From NCBI GenBank assembly GCA_001516765.1, contig LOCH01000001.1, forward strand, positions 1 through 7,279: a stretch of DNA of 7,279 nt, given 5' to 3'. The DNA is from Vulcanisaeta sp. MG_3. Its GTDB lineage: Archaea; Thermoproteota; Thermoprotei; Thermoproteales; Thermocladiaceae. The first letter of the stretch is position 1. Each line of letters begins with the position of its first letter. Both the position numbers and the translations under genes were made by a program. Shown one piece after another: positions 1-5,395 of this stretch. The notes under the pieces are model-generated. The model worked only from the letters and a program-made list of their open reading frames with translations. It made no database searches and was not told the origin of the DNA.

Positions 1-1
1 T

Positions 2-427
2 TTATTAAGTAATGCAAAGGTGCGTAGAGTTGCGATAACGTCGTGGGAGGCGGCTGGCTCCGCTGTTGATGAGGTGTCTAGGGCTGTTAATATGCTCTTT
101 ATGGACTCGATACCTGAGCCCTATGTGTTGTTCGTGAGCCCTAGTAGGTACACTAAGTTATTGAGTGTTGTTGAGAGGACCGGTGTGATGGAATTAACGA
201 GGGTTAAGTCGTTAGTTAAGGATGTGGTTGTGATACCTCAGTTGATGGATGATACTGCGCTGTTGATGTCAGTACATGGATCCATTATTGACCTAGCGAT
301 TGGTGCGGATACGGCATTAGTGTACTTAGGGCCTGAGGACGGGGTCCATTCATTCACGCTATGGGAGACGTTGGCTGTTAGGGTTAAGGATCCAAGGGGC
401 TTATTAGTGCTTAAGCAGTCGTCGTGA
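2..427 (+). CDS. Encapsulin (Linocin_M18 / HK97-fold) shell protein, C-terminal part, 5' end outside window
   Basis: The frame is open from the first bases of the window, so this is the 3' part of a longer gene (141 residues visible). It aligns by eye, without large gaps, to the second half of family 1 encapsulins such as that of Thermotoga maritima. The match runs from the 'GLL' segment before the P-domain helix (LLSNAK here), through PYVLFVSPSRYTKLL and a helix ending in ELTRVKSLV, to LAIGADTALVYLGPEDG, then the end FTLWETLAVRVKDP...LLVL (family: F-x-x-E-[ST]-x-x-x-x-V-x-[ND]-P-x-A-x-x-x-L). Encapsulins assemble icosahedral protein compartments in the cytosol around cargo enzymes, often ferritin-like proteins or peroxidases. 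A GTG at position 20 could be mistaken for a start, but the homology reaches upstream of it. Cargo genes are usually adjacent; none is recognisable downstream, so one may lie upstream. The residue positions that bind cargo peptide or flavin in the N-terminal half cannot be checked. Confidence 0.85.
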   Translation, partial: LLSNAKVRRVAITSWEAAGSAVDEVSRAVNMLFMDSIPEPYVLFVSPSRYTKLLSVVERTGVMELTRVKSLVKDVVVIPQLMDDTALLMSVHGSIIDLAIGADTALVYLGPEDGVHSFTLWETLAVRVKDPRGLLVLKQSS

Positions 428-455
428 CTAACCACGTGTAGGCAAGGTTAAACCA

Positions 456-465
456 CTTATTATTA
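456..465 (+). promoter_or_regulatory. Putative TATA box for the 484-588 ORF
   Basis: The AT-rich element CTTATTATTA is centred about 24 nt before the ATG at 484. That is the spacing expected for a leaderless crenarchaeal transcript, in which the TATA box lies about 25 nt before a transcription start that coincides with the start codon. Confidence 0.45.
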
Positions 466-483
466 ATTGTTAACTTGGTTATT

Positions 484-588
484 ATGTTCGTGGCTCGTAA
501 GTACGACTCGTGGTTCCTTAGTAATCCTTACGTGCTGGAGCCAGAGGTTTTATTGTCCAAGTACTTGATCCAGGTTGTCTCTTATTGA
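484..588 (+). pseudogene. N-terminal remnant of a class I SAM-dependent methyltransferase (34 codons)
   Basis: A 34-codon ORF starts with ATG and ends with TGA at 586-588. It contains KYDSWFLSNPYVLEPEV followed by LLSKYL. This resembles the opening of many UbiE/COQ5-type methyltransferases: Y-D-x-W-F, then N-x-Y-V-x-x-x-E, then a hydrophobic helix that leads into the SAM-binding glycine loop. The expected E-x-G-x-G-T-G motif does not follow in this frame, and I could not find it in the other two frames downstream. The sequence then enters the promoter of the next gene. I infer a 3'-truncated methyltransferase that kept its promoter and first 30 or so codons. It could instead be a genuine small protein, since the reading frame itself is clean. 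The family call rests on a short motif only. Confidence 0.4.
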
Positions 589-629
589 TGTGGTTATTTA
601 GACTGATTATTTCGAATAACGGTTTAATG

Positions 630-637
630 TTTTTAAG
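630..637 (+). promoter_or_regulatory. Putative TATA box for the DsbA-like gene
   Basis: TTTTTAAG is centred about 27 nt before the ATG at 660. This supports that ATG, rather than the TTG at 585 or ATG at 588, as the true start of a leaderless mRNA. Confidence 0.55.
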
Positions 638-659
638 CCAACTTTATTCTGGTGTTTTG

Positions 660-1205
660 ATGAGTGATGAGTGGTTGATTAGGGATGTGAGGGGTGTGTT
701 GGAGAGGGTCGATAGGGTGGGTCTTGGTTTTAAGGCGGCGAATCCTAGGCTACTTATTGTCCTATTTTATGATCTGCATTGCCCTGGTTGCGCAATCCTT
801 GAGGATGAGGCTGGTGACTACTTGATGGAGCTTGTTAATGATGGTAAGGCGTCACTTTACTTTGTGGATTACCCTGTGCATAGGGGTATTGAGAGGCTTC
901 ACGCAGCCTTCAGGTGCATCTACAGGCGCAACCCAAACACCTTCATTGAGTCGCTTAGGAGGCATTACGAGGCGTATTTATCGGGTAAGTTAGGCAATGA
1001 GGAGGTGTTGGTGGGTGCTACGGGTGATTGTTTAAATGAGGAGCTTCCCAGGGTTATGGAGGCGAAGGCATTGGCTAAGGAGCTTGGTGCACCTGGTACA
1101 CCAACATTGATAATCGGCAACCTAGTCAAGAACATAGGTCAGGGTATCTTTGGCTACCCAGGGCTTACTAAACTAATGAAAACAATAGAGGAATTCTACC
1201 TGTGA
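660..1205 (+). CDS. DsbA-like thioredoxin-fold disulfide oxidoreductase, cytosolic
   Basis: A 181-residue protein of the DsbA / Thioredoxin_4 superfamily, probably acting in thiol-disulfide exchange. After a short N-terminal helix there is a beta strand (LLIVLFYDLH, 31-40), then the redox motif CPGC (Cys41, Cys44), a helical insertion (about 75-140), and the cis-proline loop GTPTLIIG (146-153, Pro148), the three core signatures of the fold. Two further cysteines (86 and 124) lie in the helical insertion. No signal peptide or membrane anchor is present, so it should act in the cytosol, where hyperthermophilic crenarchaea are known to form protein disulfides. The upstream extension to TTG 585 is rejected because a TATA-like box lies within it at the right distance from ATG 660. 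The 3' end overlaps the convergent membrane-protein gene by 10 nt. The partner substrate is unknown; a link with the nearby encapsulin is only positional. Confidence 0.8.
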   Translation: MSDEWLIRDVRGVLERVDRVGLGFKAANPRLLIVLFYDLHCPGCAILEDEAGDYLMELVNDGKASLYFVDYPVHRGIERLHAAFRCIYRRNPNTFIESLRRHYEAYLSGKLGNEEVLVGATGDCLNEELPRVMEAKALAKELGAPGTPTLIIGNLVKNIGQGIFGYPGLTKLMKTIEEFYL

Positions 1206-1768
1206 GATACTCTACGTGTTGGTACGTACCTCTTCCTCAGTTGAAGTATTGATATGACCATTGAGGCGTTGCCTATAGCGTTTATTGCTGTCCCAACCTC
1301 CATGACGCTAGGCACTAATGCGAGCCACATGATGACGGCAATTATTGAAATTACGGAACCTACTCTACCCAGGTTGTTCCTAAATTGATTACTGAGCATT
1401 AGCGCACCAACGTAACCTGCCACTGACAAGCCTAGTAGTATGCTTATTGATATTAGGAATAGTAGTGCGGCGGCATCGAAGTCGTGGTATAGGTAGAATA
1501 TGTATGAGATGGCTAGTGTGGTTGGTGCTATGAACATTATGTACCTATACATTGTGGATAACCTACAACCACCTCTATGTATAATGATGCATACATTGTT
1601 CCAACCGAACATACCAATGCCTATCCATAGTATTGCCGTTATTAACTGAAGTAGGTCGTAAACAATGTCCGTAAAGCCCATTAATAATAACACCTTCATT
1701 ATCACATCGAGTATGAGGGAGTACGTTATGGCTGTTAATCCCTCGTAAACACCCCTAACAATGCTCAT
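1196..1768 (-). CDS. Polytopic membrane protein of unknown function (about 6 TM helices)
   Basis: I do not recognise this 190-residue protein. It is very hydrophobic, with about six likely membrane helices near residues 10-31, 35-56, 74-94, 98-123, 136-155 and 161-177. A short, more polar loop between helices 2 and 3 carries Cys60, His64 and Cys68, and the tail is basic (LRKRYVPTRRVSHR). There is no obvious catalytic or ion-pathway motif and no charged residue pattern like that of Nuo subunits. It follows the nuoN-like gene on the same strand with a 32-nt gap, but a TATA-like box sits 28 nt before its ATG, so it may be transcribed independently. Its 3' end overlaps the convergent DsbA-like gene by 10 nt. 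Confidence 0.7.
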   Translation of the reverse strand: MSIVRGVYEGLTAITYSLILDVIMKVLLLMGFTDIVYDLLQLITAILWIGIGMFGWNNVCIIIHRGGCRLSTMYRYIMFIAPTTLAISYIFYLYHDFDAAALLFLISISILLGLSVAGYVGALMLSNQFRNNLGRVGSVISIIAVIMWLALVPSVMEVGTAINAIGNASMVISILQLRKRYVPTRRVSHR

Positions 1769-1792
1769 AATGAGTACTTCTATGGTTGATTG

Positions 1793-1801
1793 ATTTTAAA
1801 T
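1793..1801 (-). promoter_or_regulatory. Putative TATA box for the unknown membrane protein
   Basis: On the minus strand ATTTAAAAT is centred about 29 nt before the ATG at 1768 and reaches the last base of the nuoN-like stop codon. It suggests a leaderless transcript start separate from, or additional to, the nuoJKN transcript. Confidence 0.5.
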
Positions 1802-3072
1802 CATAGTCTCAGGGTTAGGTAGTTCGTTAGGTTCATTATTGGGTGTATTAGCCACGTGGGTGGGATTGTGGTTGAGAGTACGATTATTGTGAAGGCTATT
1901 ATCAAGCCCTCGGCTAAGCCCCTCTTCCAACCTGTGCCCAAATCCCTGGCGAGCCTTATGTAGTATGGCACGGATATGACGGAGTTTATCACCAGAAGTA
2001 CTGCCAACCACACGAGGTTTCCATAAACGAGGGCAAGTATTATGTAGAGCTTTGACCAGAAGCCGAGGAGTGGTGGTGTGCCTATGAAGGCTAGGGATAT
2101 TAACCACGTGCTCACTGCATTATTGCCCTTAGAATATACTGAATTGAAGAATCCCATCTTACCTGCTGCATTCATGAATAACTGGGTTATCAAGCCGACG
2201 AGTGCTAAGCCTAACGTAATCATTGAGTGTAGTGCGTAGCCCATTATTGCCGCTGCCAATGCAGCCATTACGTAACCCATGTTGGCTATTGATGAGTAGG
2301 CCAGGGTTCTCGCGTTTTCTCTACTCGTTAATGCACCAATGTTGCCCAGGAACATGGATATTGTTGCGAAGGCACCAACTATGTAGGCTAGGTAATAGGG
2401 TGGTATTGAGCCCATTGTTGTCAGTATTACCTTTACGGCAACTATGAATGGTGCTATCTTGGCTATCGAGGCTATTATCGAGACGGGTATTGGATTACCT
2501 GCGGTGAATACGTCAGGAACCCACTCATGCATTGGGGCTGCACCAACCTCTAGGGAAAGTCCGAGGAGTAGGAGTGAGAATCCTATTATGTATGTTACTA
2601 GTGAGGGTCCTGAGCTGATTATTACTGCGCCTACGAAGAATAATACCGTCGCTATTATCATGTTCACAACGTACTTAATACCTACCTCGATACTAACGTT
2701 CGGGTCTCCCATTAGGATTAATAGGTATGTTGGTGCGGACACGAGCATTAGCGATAGTAGGATTAGGGCTAGGTTGCTCGTGTATAGTGCAAGTACTGTG
2801 GCTATTATCATTATGGCAACCAGCATATAATCAGCGCCCCTGATTGGTGAGTTCAGCCTCATCAATGTCACGATACCCAGTATTCCAATCACCACTATGA
2901 AGGATACATAGGTTAGCAGATACGTGTTTGGTGTAATTAATAGTATTAGCATGGATATTAGGGGGGTTACCCATGAATATTTCCTGGCACCCTCATTTAA
3001 TAAAGCCGGTGCTGTACCTATTACGTTAATTATTGTTGAGGCAAGGAGGACGTATTCATAGGGGATTGGCAT
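1801..3072 (-). CDS. nuoN: NADH-quinone oxidoreductase subunit N-like protein (antiporter-like subunit)
   Basis: A 423-residue, about 12-13-helix protein of the complex I antiporter-like family (NuoN/L/M, MrpD). It should form a proton-translocating unit of the membrane arm. Signatures: SIEVGIKY (127-134, equivalent to E. coli SLEASIKY), PMHEWVPDVF (180-189, family PFHxWxPDVY), PVSIIASIAKIAPF (196-209), LAYSSIANMGY (257-267, near identical to the family) and GFWSKLY (337-343). Lysines equivalent to E. coli NuoN K247 and K395 are kept (Lys205, Lys341). Two hallmark residues are not: the TM5 glutamate (E133 in GIELISLP) is Met109 in LMLVSAP, and the TM7 lysine (K217 in GFKLSLVPFH) is Glu175 in SLEVGAAPMH. 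It is about 60 residues shorter than E. coli NuoN, partly at the N-terminus. A clear SD (AGGTGAT, 3078-3084) lies 5 nt before the ATG, and nuoK ends 25 nt upstream. An Mrp- or hydrogenase-type role cannot be excluded. Confidence 0.85.
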   Translation of the reverse strand: MPIPYEYVLLASTIINVIGTAPALLNEGARKYSWVTPLISMLILLITPNTYLLTYVSFIVVIGILGIVTLMRLNSPIRGADYMLVAIMIIATVLALYTSNLALILLSLMLVSAPTYLLILMGDPNVSIEVGIKYVVNMIIATVLFFVGAVIISSGPSLVTYIIGFSLLLLGLSLEVGAAPMHEWVPDVFTAGNPIPVSIIASIAKIAPFIVAVKVILTTMGSIPPYYLAYIVGAFATISMFLGNIGALTSRENARTLAYSSIANMGYVMAALAAAIMGYALHSMITLGLALVGLITQLFMNAAGKMGFFNSVYSKGNNAVSTWLISLAFIGTPPLLGFWSKLYIILALVYGNLVWLAVLLVINSVISVPYYIRLARDLGTGWKRGLAEGLIIAFTIIVLSTTIPPTWLIHPIMNLTNYLTLRL

Positions 3073-3077
3073 TGGGC

Positions 3078-3084
3078 ATCACCT
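3078..3084 (-). promoter_or_regulatory. Ribosome binding site of the nuoN-like gene
   Basis: AGGTGAT on the minus strand, 5 nt before the ATG at 3072, complements the CACCT core of the archaeal 16S rRNA 3' end. It fixes the start of an operon-internal gene and rules out the nearby out-of-frame ATG at 3079. Confidence 0.7.
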
Positions 3085-3097
3085 ATAGGTCCGCATT

Positions 3098-3427
3098 TTA
3101 GGCATTACTCCTAGCTCCCTCATACGTTTCACCACCAGCCCTAACCTCCTCGACTCTCACCGATTTCCTAACCCTATCCAACGCCATTATCGCTATTATC
3201 AACGTCATGAATTCCGTGGATGACGTTAGTATTGTCACAATTAAAACGCCGAATGCAACCACCGAATTCACAGCAAATAGTGGTATGAGTGCTAGGAATA
3301 TGGCGTTGAACATAAGCTCCAGCGATATTAACACCCTAATTAGGTCATTAGCCCTTAATGCGCTGTAGTAACCAATCATTAGTAGGATTGATGCGAAGCC
3401 GTAAATCAATGCTGCATTCACCTCCAT
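3098..3427 (-). CDS. nuoK: NADH-quinone oxidoreductase subunit K-like protein
   Basis: A 109-residue, three-helix membrane protein matching NuoK/MrpC. The helices span about residues 5-23, 28-52 and 56-83. The two membrane glutamates central to proton transfer in NuoK are present: Glu37 in RVLISLELMFNAI (E36 in E. coli) and Glu72 in SSTEFMTLII (E72 in E. coli). The charged tail after residue 84 is somewhat longer than in E. coli NuoK (100 residues). It should sit between J and the antiporter-like subunits in the membrane arm. The 5' end overlaps nuoJ by 10 nt, which implies translational coupling, and an SD (GAGGTGA, 3435-3441) lies inside the end of nuoJ. Presence of a NuoJ neighbour favours a complex I-like enzyme over an Mrp antiporter. 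Confidence 0.88.
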   Translation of the reverse strand: MEVNAALIYGFASILLMIGYYSALRANDLIRVLISLELMFNAIFLALIPLFAVNSVVAFGVLIVTILTSSTEFMTLIIAIMALDRVRKSVRVEEVRAGGETYEGARSNA

Positions 3428-3900
3428 CGACCGCTCACCTCTAGGTAGTACATTATTAGGCCGATCATTATTGCCATCAGCAATGATGAGAGTAAGGCAA
3501 TTAGTAATAGATCGCTTGGTGTTGATACGAAGCTCATTAGCGATTGGCTTGTGATTGGTGTGATATTGTACGTGGTTTCGATCGAGGCTATTATTATGGC
3601 TATTATGAAGAGTATCATAGGCAGCACCCAGGACCTGCCAGCACCACCCCTGAACTCAACGCGCCTGTAGGTTGCGGCGAGCACTATTGTTATTGTTATT
3701 GTTGCGCCAACAAAGACTAGGTATATCAGTATGAAGCCGTAGGTTATACCGAATAATCCATAGATTGCGCCAACAAGTCCTGTGGTTATTGCCAGGTAGA
3801 TTGCGGCGTATAGATTGTCCCTAGTTATTGTGATACCCAATGCGGTTAATACTGAGACTATACCAAGTGCAATCAATGCACCCAGGTAGGCATTGATCAT
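3418..3900 (-). CDS. nuoJ: NADH-quinone oxidoreductase subunit J-like protein
   Basis: A 160-residue membrane protein with about five helices (near 3-23, 29-51, 53-76, 91-109 and 129-152). The N-terminal part has the NuoJ pattern: RDNLYAAIYLAITTGLVGAIY (27-47, family NPVYSALxLxLxxLxxAxxY), then YLVFVGATITITIV (60-73), the TM3 segment that reads VYxGAIMVLFxFV in most NuoJ. The TM3 tyrosine before the VGA (Y59 in E. coli) is Phe63 here. A long loop (110-128) precedes the last helix. It is the first gene of a minus-strand operon (J-K-N), overlapping nuoK by 10 nt, and has a TATA-like box 29 nt upstream with no SD, so it is probably leaderless. Overall similarity of NuoJ proteins is low, so the assignment leans on both the motif and the K/N neighbours. 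Confidence 0.8.
   Translation of the reverse strand: MINAYLGALIALGIVSVLTALGITITRDNLYAAIYLAITTGLVGAIYGLFGITYGFILIYLVFVGATITITIVLAATYRRVEFRGGAGRSWVLPMILFIIAIIIASIETTYNITPITSQSLMSFVSTPSDLLLIALLSSLLMAIMIGLIMYYLEVSGRWR
3435..3441 (-). promoter_or_regulatory. Ribosome binding site of the nuoK-like gene
   Basis: GAGGTGA on the minus strand, 7 nt before the ATG at 3427, lies within the last codons of the nuoJ-like gene. It is a strong archaeal Shine-Dalgarno and supports both the chosen start and operon transcription. Confidence 0.7.
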
Positions 3901-3924
3901 AACAGGAAACCCATCGATTCGCGT

Positions 3925-3933
3925 GTTTTTAAG
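3925..3933 (-). promoter_or_regulatory. Putative TATA box for the nuoJKN operon
   Basis: On the minus strand CTTAAAAAC is centred about 29 nt before the ATG of the nuoJ-like gene. It shares the 122-nt divergent intergenic region (3901-4022) with the promoter of the CobA-like gene. Apart from the two TATA-like boxes I see no convincing operator there. Confidence 0.6.
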
Positions 3934-3991
3934 TCTTAACCAATCGACATACTACAAGTGATTGATAATTACCAATACGGAGACACAAAAC

Positions 3992-4001
3992 TAAATTAAT
4001 A
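3992..4001 (+). promoter_or_regulatory. Putative TATA box for the CobA-like gene
   Basis: TAAATTAATA is centred about 26 nt before the GTG at 4023 but only about 11 nt before the GTG at 4008. This is the main reason for choosing 4023 as the start. Confidence 0.55.
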
Positions 4002-4022
4002 AGGGTTGTGTGCTGGGTTGCC

Positions 4023-4523
4023 GTGGGTCTCGTATTACTCTACACGGGGAATGGTAAGGGTAAAACTACGGCAGCCCTAGGCCTTGTGCTTAGGGCTGTT
4101 GGTCATGGGTATAGGGTCGTGATTGGGCACCTAATGAAGACTCTGATCTATAGGGGTGAGTATGTTGGCGAGTACTTAGCAATAAAGAGATTCCTTAGTG
4201 ATTACGTCGATGTCTACTCATTGGATCCGGACCAGCACCTAACTCCGAGAGATGTCCTCACAATGGCTGTTAATAGGGCTAGGGAGGTTAAGCCATTCCT
4301 GCTAATCCTCGATGAGGTCAACAACGCCGTTGCGGCTAACTACCTGAGTGCCAGTGAGGTGATTGAGGTAATCAAGTCATTACCGCCGGAGGTCAATGTT
4401 GTGCTAACCGGTAGGGATGCGCCCAGGGAGTTCTTGGAATTCGCTGACTTGGTCACGGTTATGGAACCTGTGAAGCATTATTTCGATAGAGGCGTTGTCG
4501 GTATTAAGGGTCTTGAGTGGTAA
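4023..4523 (+). CDS. cobA: Cob(I)yrinic acid a,c-diamide / cob(I)alamin adenosyltransferase, CobA type
   Basis: A 166-residue P-loop protein of the CobA/BtuR/CobO family, which transfers the adenosyl group of ATP to the Co(I) corrin ring during coenzyme B12 synthesis or salvage. The Walker A GNGKGKTT (9-16) is the family's characteristic form and lies right at the N-terminus (MGLVLLYTGNGKGKTT). The Walker B strand LLILDEVNNA (93-102), TGRDAP (129-134), ADLVT (141-145), KHYFDRGVVGIKG (151-163) and a C-terminus ending GLEW all match family blocks in order. The segment after the first helix reads GHLMKT where bacterial CobA has QFIKG. GTG 4023 is preferred over GTG 4008 because it gives the canonical short N-terminus and the correct TATA spacing. 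The gene is divergent from nuoJ and 37 nt ahead of the BtpA-family gene. Confidence 0.85.
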   Translation: MGLVLLYTGNGKGKTTAALGLVLRAVGHGYRVVIGHLMKTLIYRGEYVGEYLAIKRFLSDYVDVYSLDPDQHLTPRDVLTMAVNRAREVKPFLLILDEVNNAVAANYLSASEVIEVIKSLPPEVNVVLTGRDAPREFLEFADLVTVMEPVKHYFDRGVVGIKGLEW

Positions 4524-4530
4524 GGGTAAC

Positions 4531-4539
4531 ATTATTTAA
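4531..4539 (+). promoter_or_regulatory. Putative TATA box for the BtpA-family gene
   Basis: ATTATTTAA in the 37-nt gap after the CobA-like gene is centred about 26 nt before the ATG at 4561. It indicates a separate leaderless start and favours that ATG over TTG 4540 and ATG 4552. Confidence 0.5.
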
Positions 4540-4560
4540 TTGCTATGCAATATGGGTTCA

Positions 4561-5352
4561 ATGCCAACGCTTAGGTTTAGGGAGGATAGACCAACACTAA
4601 TCGGCGTTATTCACCTACCGCCACTACCTGGCTCCATAAGGTATGGTGGTTTGGACATTAGCACCATAATTGACTTTGCGGTTAGGAACGCCAGGGTACT
4701 TGATGAGGCCGGGTTTGATGGAGTTATACTAGAGAACTTCAATGATTACCCATTCAAGGCTAGGGTTAGGGACCCAGAGACCATAGCCTCCATGGCCGTG
4801 ATAGCCAGGGAAGTCGTTAAGACCGTGACAATACCAGTCGGCATAAATCTCCTCAGGAATTCAGGGCCTGAGGCTGCGGCTGTAGCGATTGTCGTGGGTG
4901 CCTCATTCATAAGGAGTAATGCGTACTGCGAGGCAGTGGTTAGTGCTGAGGGTATTCTTGAACCTGTTGCCAGGGAGGTTATGGAGACCATGACTAGGCT
5001 GAACTCTAAAATAACGGTGCTGGCTGACGTATTCGTTAAGCATGGAAGCCCACTGCACAGGATGACTATTGAGGATGTCGCCAAGGATTGCGTGGAGAGG
5101 GACTTGGCGGATGCCCTGGTGGTAACTGGACCTAGGACGGGTGAACCACCGGATCCTCTGTTGGTTAGGCGGGTGGTTAAGGCCGTGAGCGCCAAGGTTC
5201 TTGTTGGTAGTGGTATAACGCCCAACAACGTAAGTGATTACAAGGATGCGCATGGTTTCATAGTCGGCACATACCTAAAGGATGAGGAGGGGCAAATAGA
5301 TTCGGTGAAGGCTAGGCAATTAGTGGGTGCTGTGAAGCAGTTGGGTAAGTGA
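4561..5352 (+). CDS. BtpA/SgcQ family TIM-barrel protein
   Basis: A 263-residue soluble protein of the BtpA family. The family blocks appear in barrel order: IGVIHLPPLPGS (14-25), DEAGFDGVILENFNDYPF (48-65), IPVGINLLRN (91-100), GASFIRSN (113-120), ITVLADVFVKHGSP (151-164), ALVVTGPRTGEPP (185-197), KVLVGSGITPNNV (212-224) and GFIVGTYLK (232-240). The last two form the usual phosphate-binding half of TIM barrels. The family is named after a cyanobacterial protein needed for stable photosystem I, but it is widespread in non-photosynthetic archaea and includes the sugar-metabolism protein SgcQ. The actual reaction here is unknown, and a phosphosugar-type substrate is only a guess from the fold. 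ATG 4561 is chosen from its TATA spacing. It lies 37 nt after the CobA-like gene, but apparently has its own promoter. Confidence 0.85.
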   Translation: MPTLRFREDRPTLIGVIHLPPLPGSIRYGGLDISTIIDFAVRNARVLDEAGFDGVILENFNDYPFKARVRDPETIASMAVIAREVVKTVTIPVGINLLRNSGPEAAAVAIVVGASFIRSNAYCEAVVSAEGILEPVAREVMETMTRLNSKITVLADVFVKHGSPLHRMTIEDVAKDCVERDLADALVVTGPRTGEPPDPLLVRRVVKAVSAKVLVGSGITPNNVSDYKDAHGFIVGTYLKDEEGQIDSVKARQLVGAVKQLGK

Positions 5353-5385
5353 GGGAAGGGTCTCCGTTTATTGAAGGGGATAGGG

Positions 5386-5395
5386 TTTATTTTTT
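5386..5395 (+). terminator. Oligo-T transcription terminator after the BtpA-family gene
   Basis: TTTATTTTTT (a run of six T at 5390-5395) starts 33 nt after the stop codon. Archaeal RNA polymerase terminates at such U-rich stretches without a hairpin. It overlaps the stop codon of the convergent Fe-S gene. No equivalent T-run is seen on the minus strand here. Confidence 0.4.

Noticed and set aside
2..427. Encapsulin of the short A-domain-only type (family 4), starting at GTG 20
   Set aside because: The reading frame and the homology to family 1 encapsulins both continue upstream of position 20 to the window edge, so the gene is longer than the visible part.
451..480. Inverted repeat AACCA / TGGTT around the promoter of the 484-588 ORF
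   Set aside because: Five-base arms with a 20-nt gap in AT-rich sequence are expected by chance.
585..659. N-terminal extension of the DsbA-like protein from TTG 585 or ATG 588
   Set aside because: The 25 extra residues do not fit the fold, overlap the upstream ORF stop, and contain the TATA-like box of the gene.
2444..2830. Plus-strand open frame of 128 codons opposite the nuoN-like gene
   Set aside because: Low-complexity product made by antisense reading of a hydrophobic membrane gene; no family motif and no promoter or SD.
1801..3900. Mrp-type cation/proton antiporter (MrpB/C/D) instead of complex I subunits
   Set aside because: The J protein has NuoJ-type motifs, no MrpA/E/F/G genes are adjacent, and the N protein has NuoN-like LAYSSIANMGY and PMHEWVPDVF blocks; not fully excluded.
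3939..3976. Direct repeat ACCAAT and weak inverted CAATC/GATTG in the divergent nuoJ-cobA intergenic region
   Set aside because: Five to six bases only; could be an operator but there is no further support.
4008..4022. GTG 4008 as start of the CobA-like protein
   Set aside because: It adds MCWVA before the canonical N-terminus and lies only about 11 nt from the TATA-like box; GTG 4023 has the right spacing.
4746..5253. Two long minus-strand open frames opposite the BtpA-family gene
   Set aside because: The btpA frame matches its family along its full length; the antisense products resemble nothing and have no start signals.
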